From Limnobacter sp. SAORIC-580 (GTDB taxonomy: Bacteria > Pseudomonadota > Gammaproteobacteria > Burkholderiales > Burkholderiaceae_B), in assembly GCF_013004065.1 (NCBI RefSeq), contig NZ_CP053084.1, positions 2,728,001 to 2,792,000 of the forward strand: 64,000 bases of DNA. The letters run 5' to 3'. The notes under the pieces were generated by a model. The model saw nothing but the letters and a program-made list of their open reading frames with translations, did no database searches and had not been told where the DNA came from. The position numbers and the translations under genes are program-made. Positions 37,025 through 47,789 of the stretch are shown here, piece by piece. Each line of letters starts with the position of its first letter. The stretch's first letter is position 1.

Positions 37025-38257
37025 TTAAAAATTACCCAAAAACCACTCTTTCATTTTCTGTACGGTTTGCTTCAAGCCGCCACCTTGTGAAGCCACGCGG
37101 CGGCCACGCAAATGTTGGGCCCGTGCTTCGTGCAGCAAACCCATGGCTGTTGCAAAACGCGGGGTGCGAACCATATCAGCCAAACCACCCGCGTAATCGG
37201 GCACACCGATGCGCACAGGTTTCATGAAAATGTCTTCACCCAGTTCTGCAATACCAGGCATCAAGCTGGTGCCACCCGTTAACACAACACCTGAGGACAA
37301 CAATTCTTCGTAACCCGATTCGCGCAAAACCTGTTGCACCATCAAGAACAACTCTTCAAGACGCGGTTCGATGACAGCGGCCAAGGCTTGTTTGGACAAA
37401 GTTCTCGGGTCGCGCTCGCCAATGCCAGGCACATCGATTTTTGCGTGTGGATCGGCCAGTACTTGTTTGGCCACACCGTGGCGAATCTTGATTTCTTCCG
37501 CATCGGGCGTTGGTGTGCGCAAGGCCATCGCAATGTCGTTGGTGATTTGATCGCCAGCGATTGGAATGACCGCAGTGTGGCGAATTGCGCCGCCAGTGAA
37601 GACGGCAATGTCAGTGGTACCACCACCAATGTCAATCAGCACCACACCCAATTCTTTTTCATCTTCAGTCAATACAGCCATGCTGGAAGCCAGGGGTTGA
37701 AGCATCAGGTCCTGCACTTCAAGCCCGCAACGGCGTACACACTTCACAATGTTTTGTGCTGCTGAAACAGCCCCTGTCACGATGTGTACGCGCGTTTCCA
37801 AACGCACACCGCTCATACCCAGTGGCTCACGCACATCTTCCTGACCATCCACGATAAATTCTTGCGGCAACACATGCAGAATTTGCTGGTCGGTTGGAAT
37901 GTTCACCGCCTTGGCGGTTTCAATCACACGGGCCACATCGGCCTGTGTCACTTCACGCTCTTTAATGGCGACCATACCCGAGGAGTTGAAGCTGCGAATG
38001 TGACTGCCGGCAATGCCGGTGAGTACAGTTTTAATTTTGCAGTCCGCCATTAACTCCGCCTCTTCCAAGGCCTGCTGAATGGAATGCACTGTGGCTTCAA
38101 TATTGACCACCACCCCTTTTTTCAACCCCCGCGATTCGTGTTGCGCCACGCCTATGACTTCGAAGCGGCCGTCAGGCAGCAACTCCGCAACCATGGCCAC
38201 AACTTTCGCAGTGCCAATGTCCAGCCCAACTATCAAATCTTTCGGCTCTTTGTTCAT
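37025..38257 (-). CDS. ftsA: cell division protein FtsA
   Basis: 410 residues from ATG 38257 (MNKEPKDLIVGLDIGTAKV); a TTG five codons upstream is possible. FtsA is an actin-like ATPase that anchors FtsZ to the membrane. Actin-family blocks are visible: LDIGTAKVVAM (phosphate 1), VVLIDIGGGTTDIAVF (phosphate 2) and VVLTGGTSLMPGI (adenosine). The C-terminal amphipathic helix KMKEWFLGNF is the membrane-targeting sequence. It is 25 bases after ftsQ. Confidence 0.97.
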   Translation of the reverse strand: MNKEPKDLIVGLDIGTAKVVAMVAELLPDGRFEVIGVAQHESRGLKKGVVVNIEATVHSIQQALEEAELMADCKIKTVLTGIAGSHIRSFNSSGMVAIKEREVTQADVARVIETAKAVNIPTDQQILHVLPQEFIVDGQEDVREPLGMSGVRLETRVHIVTGAVSAAQNIVKCVRRCGLEVQDLMLQPLASSMAVLTEDEKELGVVLIDIGGGTTDIAVFTGGAIRHTAVIPIAGDQITNDIAMALRTPTPDAEEIKIRHGVAKQVLADPHAKIDVPGIGERDPRTLSKQALAAVIEPRLEELFLMVQQVLRESGYEELLSSGVVLTGGTSLMPGIAELGEDIFMKPVRIGVPDYAGGLADMVRTPRFATAMGLLHEARAQHLRGRRVASQGGGLKQTVQKMKEWFLGNF

Positions 38258-38282
38258 GGTGCCCAGTTTCAATTTTTCATAT

Positions 38283-39062
38283 TCAGTTCAATTTCACGCT
38301 TGAAGCCCCAGCAGGCTTTGACGCCGCCAAACGCTCGCCCTTTACTGCAACACCCCGTGGATAGCGCAGATCAATTCTCTCTACTGCTGCCATCACCTGG
38401 CTTGTAATTTTTGGATAAACCGCCAGCAGTCGATCCATTTTCTGTTCTATGCTGAAATTCTCTTGTGTGCGGCCCAGTTCAATCGTGATGCCAGTGTCTG
38501 TTTCAATCGACCAGGCATACCGATCTGACAACTCCACGCGCGAGGGCCACATGCCCAGCGTTTTCAGTTTTTCAATACTTGACACATACATTTTTGAAAC
38601 AAGCAGTTCGCTGCCTGCTGGCCCATTCAACACGGCCAACTGCTGGTCTTCTGCCACCTCGGCCAGGTTGGCAGAGAACACTTCGCCATACGTGTTGACC
38701 AATCGTGTTTCTCCCCACAGCGCCAAGGGTGTGTGCCCCTGAATCTGGATGCGCAAGCCACTAGGCCAGGTTCGCTGCACAACAGCCTTGCGCACCCAGG
38801 GTTGGGCTTCCACCTGCTCCCGTACTTTCTGCAAATTGGCCGAGAAAAAAGTACCCTCAATTTTTGGCAACACATTGGCTTTGAAACCAATCAAATTCAC
38901 ACGCTCTACATCGCCCACCAATTCCACGCGCTTCAGTTCAAACACCGGGCGCTGAATCAACCACTGAATACACGCATAACCCAGCAGCACCATGGCCAGC
39001 GCTGTAAACAGCCCGGCAATAATGCTCATGAGTTTGTCGTCGTTCCAGATGGCTCCCAACAT
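38283..39062 (-). CDS. ftsQ: cell division protein FtsQ
   Basis: 259 residues, bitopic. A short cytoplasmic N-terminus is followed by one membrane helix (about 13-32, IAGLFTALAMVLLGYACIQW), then the POTRA domain (FELKRVELVGDVERVN onward) and the beta-domain with RLQWSIETDTGITIELGR-type sequence. FtsQ holds FtsB and FtsL at the septum and links early and late division proteins. The start ATG follows the ddl stop directly with no gap. Confidence 0.95.
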   Translation of the reverse strand: MLGAIWNDDKLMSIIAGLFTALAMVLLGYACIQWLIQRPVFELKRVELVGDVERVNLIGFKANVLPKIEGTFFSANLQKVREQVEAQPWVRKAVVQRTWPSGLRIQIQGHTPLALWGETRLVNTYGEVFSANLAEVAEDQQLAVLNGPAGSELLVSKMYVSSIEKLKTLGMWPSRVELSDRYAWSIETDTGITIELGRTQENFSIEQKMDRLLAVYPKITSQVMAAVERIDLRYPRGVAVKGERLAASKPAGASSVKLN

Positions 39063-40034
39063 TTAGCGCGCGCCCCCCACGTTCAAACCAGATGCTTTCA
39101 GCCGCGCACTGGCGGCAATCTGCATCACCAAGTCGTCGTACTCCACGCCACTGGCTCGTGCGCTCATGGGCACCAGCGAATGGTCAGTCATGCCTGGCGA
39201 GGTATTCATTTCCAGCAACCAGGGTTTGCCACTTTCATCAACCAACACATCGGCACGCCCCCAGCCTGCACAACCCAACACCTGGTAGGCTTTCACGCAA
39301 AGCGCCTGCACTTCCGCTTCAAAATCGGCGCTCAGACCGCTTGGGCAGAAGTACTTGGTTTCATTGCCGATGTATTTGTTGTGATAGTCGTAGTTGCCAT
39401 CCGGGGCCTGAATGCGAATCACGGGCAGTGCATGCGCACCTGCGCCTTCGCCCATCACGGGCACAGTCAACTCTTGCCCGCTGACAAACTTCTCTGCCAG
39501 TACATTCGGGTCGTACTTGTATGCAAGCTCAAAAGCGGCTTGCAGTTGATCTGCTGTTTTTACCTTGGTCAAACCAAGGGTCGATCCTTCCTGCGCTGGT
39601 TTTACGATCAGGGGCAGGCCCAAGCGTTGCACCACTTCATTCACATTGAAACCAGGCTCAAGACGAACGTAATCGGGCGTGGCCAGGCCTTGACTGATCC
39701 ACGCAGCTTTGGTCAGAATTTTGTCCATGGCCAGGGCCGAGGCAGTCACACCGCTGCCGGTGTAGGGAATATTTAGCCACTCCAGCACACCTTGAATCGT
39801 GCCGTCTTCGCCAAAGCGGCCATGCAGGGAAATAACAGCGCGGTCGAAACCGCCTTGGGCCAATTCAACCATGCTGCGTTCGGCGGGATCAAATCCATGC
39901 GCATCCACGCCGTTGCGCTGCAAGGCGGCCAGCACCATGCTGCCTGATTTCAACGACACTTCCCGTTCAGCAGAACGACCGCCGAACAGCACTACCACTT
40001 TGCCCAAGCCTTTTGCGTCAATCCGTGTGCTCAT
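39063..40034 (-). CDS. ddlB: D-alanine--D-alanine ligase
   Basis: 323 residues. It makes D-Ala-D-Ala for addition by MurF. ATP-grasp fold; visible blocks are [69 protein letters not shown], and [14 protein letters not shown] with a metal ligand Asn. Conserved placement between murC and ftsQ; the start overlaps the murC stop by four bases (ATGA), implying coupled translation. Confidence 0.97.
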   Translation of the reverse strand: MSTRIDAKGLGKVVVLFGGRSAEREVSLKSGSMVLAALQRNGVDAHGFDPAERSMVELAQGGFDRAVISLHGRFGEDGTIQGVLEWLNIPYTGSGVTASALAMDKILTKAAWISQGLATPDYVRLEPGFNVNEVVQRLGLPLIVKPAQEGSTLGLTKVKTADQLQAAFELAYKYDPNVLAEKFVSGQELTVPVMGEGAGAHALPVIRIQAPDGNYDYHNKYIGNETKYFCPSGLSADFEAEVQALCVKAYQVLGCAGWGRADVLVDESGKPWLLEMNTSPGMTDHSLVPMSARASGVEYDDLVMQIAASARLKASGLNVGGAR

Positions 40035-41431
40035 GGCTTGCCTCCCATGGCACTGGCGACCAGGCGACCAGGCAATGCGCCAATTGAACCTGCACCCATG
40101 GTGATAACCAAATCGCCGTCACGCGCTATATTCAAAATCGTACTTTCCATCTCATTCATGTCTTCTACAAATACAGGTTCTGTGCGCCCGGCCACACGCA
40201 CGGCGCGGGCCAGTGAGCGACCGTCTGCCGCAACAATTGGTGCTTCCCCAGCGGCATACACTTCTGACAAAATCACCAGGTCTGGTGTGCCCAAGACCTT
40301 GACGAAGTCTTCAAAACAGTCGCGGGTGCGCGTGTAACGGTGGGGCTGAAAGGCAAGTACCAAGCGCTTGTCCGGGTAGGCACCCCGCGCGGCCGCGAGT
40401 GTAGCAGCCATTTCAACAGGGTGATGTCCATAATCATCGACCACCAGAAAGTGCCCTCCCTCTTTGGCGGCCACTTCGCCGTAATGCTGGAAGCGACGAC
40501 CAACACCATTGAATTTTTCAAGGGCGGTAACAATCGCTTCATCGGACACACCAATTTCCGTGGCCACGGCAATTGCTGCAAGTGAGTTGCATACGTTGTG
40601 GTCGCCAGGCAAGTTCAAGGTAATGTCCAGCGGTGCCTCGTCTTCACGCAACACCGTGAACTTCATTTGCCCTTGGCAAGCCTGAACATTCACTGCGCGA
40701 ATTTGTGCCTGCTCCGACAAACCGTAAGTCACGATCGTCTTGGACACAAACGGCATGATCTCGCGCACACAAGGATCATCGACGCACACCGCAGCCACAC
40801 CATAGAAAGGCAGGCGCTGTGTGAACTCCACAAAGGCTTGCTTCAAACGTGCAAAGTCATGCCCGTAGGTTTCCATGTGGTCGGCGTCAATATTGGTGAT
40901 CACTGCAATGACCGGCATCAGGTTCAAAAACGATGCATCTGATTCATCAGCCTCAACCACCATAAATTCGCCAGTGCCCAGCTTGGCGTTTGCACCCGCC
41001 GAATTCAAACGTCCGCCAATTACGAAAGTGGGGTCGAGTTTGCCTTCAGCCAGAATGCTGGCCACCAAACTGGTAGTCGTGGTTTTGCCGTGCGTGCCAG
41101 CCACAGCAATGCCCTGCTTCAAACGCATCAATTCGGCCAGCATGACAGCGCGTGGCACCACAGGCACCCGTGCTGCGCGCGCTGCCAACACTTCAGGGTT
41201 GCTGCCGCCAACAGCAGTGGATGTAACCACTGCATCTGCACCCGCAATGTTTGACCGTTCGTGACCTGTAAACACGGTGGCACCCAATTTGGCCAGTCGC
41301 TGAGTCACGGCAGAATCAGACAAGTCGGAACCGCTCACCTTGTAACCAAGGTTAATCAATACTTCGGCGATTCCGCTCATGCCAGAACCACCAATCCCTA
41401 CAAAGTGCACATGTTTGACTTTGTGTTTCAT
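40031..41431 (-). CDS. murC: UDP-N-acetylmuramate--L-alanine ligase
   Basis: 466 residues. It adds L-Ala to UDP-MurNAc. Mur ligase parts in order: N-terminal UDP-binding domain ([17 protein letters not shown], 9-25), ATP loop [10 protein letters not shown] near residue 110, central [13 protein letters not shown], then [15 protein letters not shown] [12 protein letters not shown] and [13 protein letters not shown], the His-rich C-terminal motif of MurC. It overlaps murG and ddlB by four bases each. Confidence 0.98.
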   Translation of the reverse strand: MKHKVKHVHFVGIGGSGMSGIAEVLINLGYKVSGSDLSDSAVTQRLAKLGATVFTGHERSNIAGADAVVTSTAVGGSNPEVLAARAARVPVVPRAVMLAELMRLKQGIAVAGTHGKTTTTSLVASILAEGKLDPTFVIGGRLNSAGANAKLGTGEFMVVEADESDASFLNLMPVIAVITNIDADHMETYGHDFARLKQAFVEFTQRLPFYGVAAVCVDDPCVREIMPFVSKTIVTYGLSEQAQIRAVNVQACQGQMKFTVLREDEAPLDITLNLPGDHNVCNSLAAIAVATEIGVSDEAIVTALEKFNGVGRRFQHYGEVAAKEGGHFLVVDDYGHHPVEMAATLAAARGAYPDKRLVLAFQPHRYTRTRDCFEDFVKVLGTPDLVILSEVYAAGEAPIVAADGRSLARAVRVAGRTEPVFVEDMNEMESTILNIARDGDLVITMGAGSIGALPGRLVASAMGGKP

Positions 41432-42501
41432 ACCTTCGCAACCTGTTCAATGTAGTTCGCCACTTCCTGAGTGGCTTGTGGTTTGGCCAAGGCCCTCGCC
41501 CGCTCTGCTTGTTCAAGGCATGTTTCCCGGCTGATTTGTTGCAACCAGTTCGCCAGCCATGTGGCGTCCAATTCGTGTTGCTGACGCAGCCAGGCCGCAT
41601 TCTCTTTCACGAGAAAACCTGCGTTGTGGGTTTGATGGTCGTCAACAGCATGCGGAAAAGGCACAAACAACGCTGCAACACCAATGGCGGCGACTTCCGC
41701 GACAGTCATTGCACCAGCCCTGCAAATCACCAAATCGGCCGCAGCCATGGCACCTGCAACATCATCAATAAATGCCAGCTGCTGGGCGCTTACGCCAGCC
41801 TTCTCATAGTTGTCGCGCAAGGCGGGCAAATTTTTCTCTCCCGCTTGGTGCACCACCTCAGGCCTGCAATCTGTGGGCAAGTTGGCCAAGGCTTTGGGTA
41901 CCACCTCATTCAAGGCTTGTGCACCCAAACTTCCACCCAACACCAATAATTTCAACGGACCACTGCGGCCAAGAAAACGCGCGCGGGGCTCTGGCTGGCT
42001 GTAAATCATTTCACGCACGGGGTTGCCCACCCAATTGGAATTGGGCAGGGCATACGGAAAAGCAACCAGGTTTCGATCTGCCAATTTAGCCAACACCTTG
42101 TTGGTCAAGCCTGCAACCGAGTTTTGCTCATGCACCACCAAAGGAATATTCAGCAAGCTGGCCATCATGCCCAGCGGGAATGCCACATACCCGCCCATGC
42201 CCAACACTACCGCGGGCTTGGTGCGGCGAAGAATTTGAACTGACGTCCAGAATGCACGCAACAATTTCAAGGGCATGAAGACCTGCTGCACAATGCCCTT
42301 ACCGCGAAAGCCTGAGAACACCAAGGTATTCATTTCAACGCCATGTGCCGGCACCAATCGGCCTTCCATGGCCTGTGGGTTACCCGCCCATTGAACCTGC
42401 CAACCACGAGCTTTCAATTCAGAGGCAACACTCAATCCCGGGAAAATATGACCGCCGGTACCACCTGCAACAATCAATGCCAATCGCTGTGCTTTGCTCA
42501 T
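41428..42501 (-). CDS. murG: UDP-GlcNAc--undecaprenyl-pyrophosphoryl-MurNAc-pentapeptide GlcNAc transferase
   Basis: 357 residues. Membrane-associated GT28 glycosyltransferase that converts lipid I to lipid II on the inner face. The N-terminal G-loop is [16 protein letters not shown], a second Gly-rich loop is [16 protein letters not shown] [14 protein letters not shown] with [12 protein letters not shown], and the donor-site motif is [11 protein letters not shown] and [16 protein letters not shown] with [12 protein letters not shown]. Four-base overlaps on both sides tie it to ftsW and murC. Confidence 0.97.
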   Translation of the reverse strand: MSKAQRLALIVAGGTGGHIFPGLSVASELKARGWQVQWAGNPQAMEGRLVPAHGVEMNTLVFSGFRGKGIVQQVFMPLKLLRAFWTSVQILRRTKPAVVLGMGGYVAFPLGMMASLLNIPLVVHEQNSVAGLTNKVLAKLADRNLVAFPYALPNSNWVGNPVREMIYSQPEPRARFLGRSGPLKLLVLGGSLGAQALNEVVPKALANLPTDCRPEVVHQAGEKNLPALRDNYEKAGVSAQQLAFIDDVAGAMAAADLVICRAGAMTVAEVAAIGVAALFVPFPHAVDDHQTHNAGFLVKENAAWLRQQHELDATWLANWLQQISRETCLEQAERARALAKPQATQEVANYIEQVAKV

Positions 42502-43754
42502 GCCGCACCTCCCCGCATCATGGTTCGGTTCTCATGATCAATGCGTAGCACCAGTGCCAAAGCCGCACAGGTCACGAGTATTGCGGAGCCGCCATAACTC
42601 ATCAAAGGCAAGGTCAAACCCTTGGTGGGCAGAACACCCAAATTCACGCCCATGTTGATAAAGCACTGAACTGCAATCCAGATGCCTACGCCCTTGGCCA
42701 CCAAACCGGAGAATGTTCGCTCCAGCGCGATGGCCTGGGCACCCACGGCAAAGCATCGTTTGACGATGTAGAGGAACAGCAAAATGACAACCGTCACACC
42801 CACAAAACCAAGCTCTTCTCCAATGACCGCGAGCAGAAAGTCGGTGTGGGCCTCGGGCAGGTAATGCAATTTTTCAACACTGCCACCCAAACCTACGCCC
42901 AATACTTCACCTCGCCCAAAAGCGATCAAGGAATGTGACAACTGATAGGCCTTGTTCAAAGCGTTGTCGCCTTCCCATGGATCGAGGTAAGCCAACAAGC
43001 GGGCACGGCGGTAATCACTGAAGGCGATCAACAAGGCAAATGCCGCACTTAGAGCGAACAACACACCAAAGAAAACCCGTGCATTGATACCACCCAAAAA
43101 CAGGATTCCGAACACCACCGTGACAATCACGATGAATGCCCCCATGTCAGGCTCCAGCAAAAGCAGCATGCCCACCAGGAACATGGCCATGAACATGGGA
43201 AACAATACCTTCCCAAAACGCTGCATATAGGCTTGCTTGCGCACGGTGTAATCGGCTGCATAAATGATCGCGCAGACCTTCATCAATTCAGATGGCTGAA
43301 TATTCAGTACGTACAGCGAGAGCCATCGGCGAGCACCATTCACCTCTTTGCCAATTCCAGGAATCAGCACCAAGACCAGCAAAGCGATGCAACACAAAAA
43401 GACCAATGGCGCCAACTCTTGCCAGGTTTTCATTGGAATCTGGAAAACACAAAAGGCCGCCACAAATGCCACTGCAATGGATACCGCGTGCCGAACCAAA
43501 AAGTGCGTGGTTTGATAGTTGGCATACTTGTTGGAATCGGGCAAAGCCACAGTGGCGGAATACACCATCACAAGCCCAAGGAACAGCAGCGCCAACACAG
43601 CCCAAATCAGGCCTTGGTCAATGGCCTGAGACACTGCAGGTCCACGGTTGACTTTGTACATGGAGGATGACAAACCACCACCCGCCGCAGTGGCGGGGAT
43701 CAGGCTCTTGAACTGCATGCTGTTCTGATCTTTCTTGCCCCAATTGCCTAGCAT
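42498..43754 (-). CDS. ftsW: septal peptidoglycan polymerase FtsW (SEDS family)
   Basis: 418 residues. The SEDS glycosyltransferase polymerises lipid II at the septum with FtsI. About ten membrane helices are seen from residue 48 onward. Family motifs include [30 protein letters not shown] with the essential Arg/Glu region, [32 protein letters not shown] (late loop), and [11 protein letters not shown]. About 45 N-terminal residues before the first helix are longer than in E. coli RodA but usual for FtsW. A seven-base overlap with murD and AGGGGGC before the ATG support the start. Confidence 0.96.
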   Translation of the reverse strand: MLGNWGKKDQNSMQFKSLIPATAAGGGLSSSMYKVNRGPAVSQAIDQGLIWAVLALLFLGLVMVYSATVALPDSNKYANYQTTHFLVRHAVSIAVAFVAAFCVFQIPMKTWQELAPLVFLCCIALLVLVLIPGIGKEVNGARRWLSLYVLNIQPSELMKVCAIIYAADYTVRKQAYMQRFGKVLFPMFMAMFLVGMLLLLEPDMGAFIVIVTVVFGILFLGGINARVFFGVLFALSAAFALLIAFSDYRRARLLAYLDPWEGDNALNKAYQLSHSLIAFGRGEVLGVGLGGSVEKLHYLPEAHTDFLLAVIGEELGFVGVTVVILLFLYIVKRCFAVGAQAIALERTFSGLVAKGVGIWIAVQCFINMGVNLGVLPTKGLTLPLMSYGGSAILVTCAALALVLRIDHENRTMMRGGAA

Positions 43755-45223
43755 GGCTGCCCCCTGTCGGCCGCAATGGCTCGAACGGCATCCACAAACA
43801 CCTCAGCTCGATGCACATAATTCCTGAACATGTCCAGGCTTGCGCATGCAGGGCTGAGCAACACACAGTCGCCCTCACGGGCCTTGCTGGCCGCCACTTG
43901 AACAGCCTGCTCCAAAGTACTTGCTTTTTCGCAGGGCACATGCGCACCGGCAAGGACACTCATCATGTTGTCAGCGTCTTTTCCAATCAACACCACATGC
44001 TTGCAGTAATTCGATACAGGCTGAATCAAGGGCGAGAAGTCCTGCCCTTTTCCGTCGCCGCCGGCGATCAACACGGTGGGCTTGGCCAAACCGTTCAATG
44101 CCGCCACAGTGGCCCCTACATTGGTGCCCTTGCTGTCATCGAAATAATCGACACCATCAATTTGCACAACGTGCTGTACCCGGTGAGGCTCGCCCTGGTA
44201 GCTGCGCAACCCATGCAACAACTTGGCCATTGGCATACCAAGGCCTTGACACAAGGCCAAAGCAGCCAACGCATTGCTCGCATTGTGCAAGCCCACTACT
44301 TGCAAAGCCTCGGTCGGCATCAACAGCTTTTGGCTGGGTTCTGATTCCTCCTGCTTTTTGCGGCGAGTGGATGTCAGCACCTCTTGGTCTCCAACCAATT
44401 GCGCCAGCCACAACATACCGCCCTCCCGAATCAGGCCAAAGTCATTGGCATGAACAGGGGCACTTGTGCCAAAGGTGATCACCTCGGCTCCAGCAGGCAA
44501 ATTGACCTTGGCCACGAGTTCATCATCCCGGTTCAGCACACACACGCCGTTCTCCGAAAAGATTCGGAACTTGTCTTCGGCGTACTCCCGCATGTCGGGG
44601 TGCCAATCCAGATGGTCTTGCGTGATGTTGAGCACGGTCGATGCATCAAACTTCAAGCGCTTGGTCCAGTGCAACTGGAAACTCGACAACTCAAGCACCC
44701 AAACATCGGGTAAATCATCCACTTCCAATTGCTCACGCAAAGCATCCAGAGCAGCCGGGCTGATGTTGCCTGCTGCAACAGCCTTTTTCCCGGCGAACTG
44801 CGCGAGGCATTCCACCATTCGAGTTGTGGTGGTTTTTCCATTGGTTCCGGTAATACCCACCACTTGCGGTTTGTAGTTTCTACTTTGCTGCAAGGCCTGA
44901 AGTGCGTCGGCAAACAGGTCAAGTTCAGAATCAACGGAAGTGGAATGTTCCGCAGCCTGTGCGAGCACCCCGACCATCAGAGGATGAGAAGGCGGCAAAC
45001 CAGGTGACACCACCACACGGTTGAAGTCCCAATTCAAATCGCCTACCGAATTGAACACGCGCACATCGGGTTGAATGGATTGCAACTCTTGCAATCCTGG
45101 AGGCGTTTCACGCGTGTCGATCACAGTCAACCGGGCGCCTTGCGCAAGCGCCCAGCGCGCGCAAGCCAAGCCAGACTCACCGAGTCCGACTTGCAAAACC
45201 GACTGATCAAGAAGCAAATTCAT
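43748..45223 (-). CDS. murD: UDP-N-acetylmuramoyl-L-alanine--D-glutamate ligase
   Basis: 491 residues from ATG 45223; a TTG three codons earlier is in frame. It adds D-Glu to UDP-MurNAc-L-Ala. The N-domain QVGLGESGLACARW, ATP loop GITGTNGKTTTTRM near residue 130, LELSSFQLHWT, LNITQDHLDWHPDM, and the C-domain DDSKGTNVGAT and LIAGGDGKGQDF with LLSPACASLDMFRNY are all present. A stretch around 285-300 (TRRKKQEESEP) is an insertion in a surface loop. It lies 27 bases after mraY. Confidence 0.97.
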   Translation of the reverse strand: MNLLLDQSVLQVGLGESGLACARWALAQGARLTVIDTRETPPGLQELQSIQPDVRVFNSVGDLNWDFNRVVVSPGLPPSHPLMVGVLAQAAEHSTSVDSELDLFADALQALQQSRNYKPQVVGITGTNGKTTTTRMVECLAQFAGKKAVAAGNISPAALDALREQLEVDDLPDVWVLELSSFQLHWTKRLKFDASTVLNITQDHLDWHPDMREYAEDKFRIFSENGVCVLNRDDELVAKVNLPAGAEVITFGTSAPVHANDFGLIREGGMLWLAQLVGDQEVLTSTRRKKQEESEPSQKLLMPTEALQVVGLHNASNALAALALCQGLGMPMAKLLHGLRSYQGEPHRVQHVVQIDGVDYFDDSKGTNVGATVAALNGLAKPTVLIAGGDGKGQDFSPLIQPVSNYCKHVVLIGKDADNMMSVLAGAHVPCEKASTLEQAVQVAASKAREGDCVLLSPACASLDMFRNYVHRAEVFVDAVRAIAADRGQPC

Positions 45224-45250
45224 TCGTTTCAACTCAATTTGAACGCAATT

Positions 45251-46405
45251 TCAACGCAATTTCAGCGTAGACAAACCAATCAACACCAGAATCATTGTGA
45301 TGATCCAGAACCGAACCACAACCTGGGTTTCCTTCCAGCCACTCAGTTCATAGTGATGGTGTAGCGGCGCCATTCGGAATACCCGTTTCCCACCGCTGTA
45401 CTTGAAATAGAGCACTTGAATCATGACCGAGAGGGTCTCCGCCACAAACACGCCACCCATGATGAACAACACCACTTCTTGGCGAACAATCACAGCAACC
45501 GTACCCAGCGCACCACCCAAAGCGAGTGCACCCACATCACCCATGAACACCTGTGCCGGGTAAGCGTTGAACCAGAGGAAGGCCAAACCTGCGCCAGCAA
45601 TAGCTGCGAGGAAAACAGCCAGCTCACCTGCGCCTGGAATGTATGGCAGCAGCAAATATTTGGAGTACACCGCATTGCCGGCCACGTAGGCAAAAATCGC
45701 CAAGGCGGATGCCACCATCACTGTGGGCATAATCGCCAAGCCATCCAGGCCATCGGTCAAGTTCACCGCATTACTGGTGCCCACGATCACAAAGTAAGTC
45801 AGAGCGATAAAACCCCAAACACCCAAGGGGTAGCTGATCGACTTGAAAAAGGGCACGATCAGGTCTGCATTGTTGGGCAGGTGCATTGAAAAACCGCTTT
45901 CAACCCAGGCCACAAAAATATCCAGCACTTCCTGTCCGCTTTGTGCAGAAACGGCAAAAGCCAGATAGAACGCACAGATCAACCCCACCACGCTTTGCCA
46001 GAAATACTTCCATTTCGCTGGCAAGCCCTTGGGGTTGCGATACACCACTTTGCGGTAATCATCGACCCAGCCTATCCAGCCGAAACCGAAGGTGACGAGC
46101 ATCACCACCCACACAAAACGATTGGAGAGATCAGCCCACAACAGGGTTGAAATACCAATACCAATCAAGACCAACGCACCACCCATGGTGGGTGTACCGG
46201 CTTTGGCCAAATGAGTTTGGGGACCATCATCACGTACAGATTGACCAATTTTGTATTGAGTCAATTTGCGAATCACCATGGGCCCAGCCACCAGCCCAAC
46301 CAACAGTGCAGTGGCACATGCCAACACCGCACGCAAAGTCAAATAATTGAAAACACCGAATGCGCGAATGTCTTGCGCAAGCCATTGGGTAAGCTCAAGA
46401 AGCAT
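45251..46405 (-). CDS. mraY: phospho-N-acetylmuramoyl-pentapeptide transferase
   Basis: 384 residues with about ten membrane helices. MraY joins phospho-MurNAc-pentapeptide to undecaprenyl phosphate to give lipid I. Family motifs: [13 protein letters not shown], the Asp-rich DDYRK near residue 115, [14 protein letters not shown] near 240 with catalytic Asp, [16 protein letters not shown] near 292, and the His loop [15 protein letters not shown] near 352. It overlaps murF by 11 bases. Full length. Confidence 0.98.
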   Translation of the reverse strand: MLLELTQWLAQDIRAFGVFNYLTLRAVLACATALLVGLVAGPMVIRKLTQYKIGQSVRDDGPQTHLAKAGTPTMGGALVLIGIGISTLLWADLSNRFVWVVMLVTFGFGWIGWVDDYRKVVYRNPKGLPAKWKYFWQSVVGLICAFYLAFAVSAQSGQEVLDIFVAWVESGFSMHLPNNADLIVPFFKSISYPLGVWGFIALTYFVIVGTSNAVNLTDGLDGLAIMPTVMVASALAIFAYVAGNAVYSKYLLLPYIPGAGELAVFLAAIAGAGLAFLWFNAYPAQVFMGDVGALALGGALGTVAVIVRQEVVLFIMGGVFVAETLSVMIQVLYFKYSGGKRVFRMAPLHHHYELSGWKETQVVVRFWIITMILVLIGLSTLKLR

Positions 46406-47789
46406 GGTTAGCCTCCCCTGAATGATGTTGAATCAGCGCCTGCACAACTCGCTCCATTTTCATGAAACGGGAGCCCTTGACCAGCACAGACCATCGGCCT
46501 TGCTTCGTAGTATTCATGGTGTTTTCTATTAAGGTTTCTATGTTTTTGAAATGTATTGCACCCTCGCCAAAGGCCAATACGGTGTGCGTGGTCGCGTCGC
46601 CAAGGGCATACAGGTGTTTGACGCCGACCTGTTTTGCATAGCAACCGACTTCAGCATGGTATTCATCTGACTGATTGCCCACCTCACCCATGTCGCCCAG
46701 TACCAGCAAAGTACTGCCTGCCTGCTGACCAAGCACTTTGCTTGCAGCATTCACAGAATCAGGGTTTGCGTTATAGCTGTCATTGATCAACAACATCAGT
46801 GGCGTGTTCAAGGCAATTTGCAGGCGTCCACTCACTGGTTGAAATGCATTCAAACCTTTTTGAATTGCTTCATGAGTACAACCCGCTGCATGGGCCGCAG
46901 CTGCCGCTCCAGCTGCGTTGGCGTAGTTGTGTTCACCAATAAAATTCGGGTGCAATTCAATGTGCTTACCCAGAGCGCTTAGCATCACAGTGGATTGTTC
47001 AGAATCACGCCGTGCTGGCAAAATATCGAAATCCGCACCGCATCCAAAACGCAAGGTGCTTTTGCCGGTTGACAGCGCTTGCCAACAAGCATCGAACTCT
47101 TCACTCACCGGAAATACCGCACAACCATTGCGCGGTAAATGAGTGAATGCACTGCCGTTTTCTTTGGCGACAGCCAACACGGTTTTCATGAATTCCTGGT
47201 GCTCTCGCTGTGCATTGGTCAGTAGCACAACATCAGGTTTTACCAACCCGGCGAGGTAATCAATCTCCCCGGGGTGATTCATGCCCATCTCAATCACGGC
47301 CATCTGGTGCTGAGGTCGCAGTTTCAACAATGTTTGTGGCACGCCGATGTCGTTGTTCAGGTTACCCGCAGTCACCAGCACTTGATCGTTGCCACATTGC
47401 GCCTTGCAGATGCTGCCCAACATTTCTTTGCTGGTTGTTTTGCCATTGCTGCCCACTACAGCCAACACCTTCAAATCAAACTGTTGCCGCCAGGCACTGG
47501 CCAAGGCACCCAAGGCAAGACGAGTGTCATTCACCACAAACTGGGCAATCGGCAAATCGAGTTCGCGACTAGTCACCAAAGCAGCAGCACCCGACTGCAT
47601 CACCTGCTCTGCAAAATCATGGGCATCAAATCGTTCACCAATCAAACACACGAACAGATCACCCTTTTCAACCAAACGACTGTCTGTTTGAATCAGGCGC
47701 ACAGCACCTGGCACCTCTGGCGCATCCTGTTTCAACTGCTTACTCAAAGCAGTCGCAACGTGTTCAAAGGCCCAGTTCAACTCAAGCAT
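46395..47789 (-). CDS. murF: UDP-N-acetylmuramoyl-tripeptide--D-alanyl-D-alanine ligase
   Basis: 464 residues from ATG 47789, with GAGGTG just before; a GTG two codons earlier is possible. It adds D-Ala-D-Ala to the UDP-MurNAc-tripeptide, closing the cytosolic steps. Mur ligase signatures are [17 protein letters not shown] (ATP loop near 110), [34 protein letters not shown] and [15 protein letters not shown], the MurF-type C-domain. It overlaps murE by eight bases and mraY by eleven. Confidence 0.97.
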   Translation of the reverse strand: MLELNWAFEHVATALSKQLKQDAPEVPGAVRLIQTDSRLVEKGDLFVCLIGERFDAHDFAEQVMQSGAAALVTSRELDLPIAQFVVNDTRLALGALASAWRQQFDLKVLAVVGSNGKTTSKEMLGSICKAQCGNDQVLVTAGNLNNDIGVPQTLLKLRPQHQMAVIEMGMNHPGEIDYLAGLVKPDVVLLTNAQREHQEFMKTVLAVAKENGSAFTHLPRNGCAVFPVSEEFDACWQALSTGKSTLRFGCGADFDILPARRDSEQSTVMLSALGKHIELHPNFIGEHNYANAAGAAAAAHAAGCTHEAIQKGLNAFQPVSGRLQIALNTPLMLLINDSYNANPDSVNAASKVLGQQAGSTLLVLGDMGEVGNQSDEYHAEVGCYAKQVGVKHLYALGDATTHTVLAFGEGAIHFKNIETLIENTMNTTKQGRWSVLVKGSRFMKMERVVQALIQHHSGEANHAS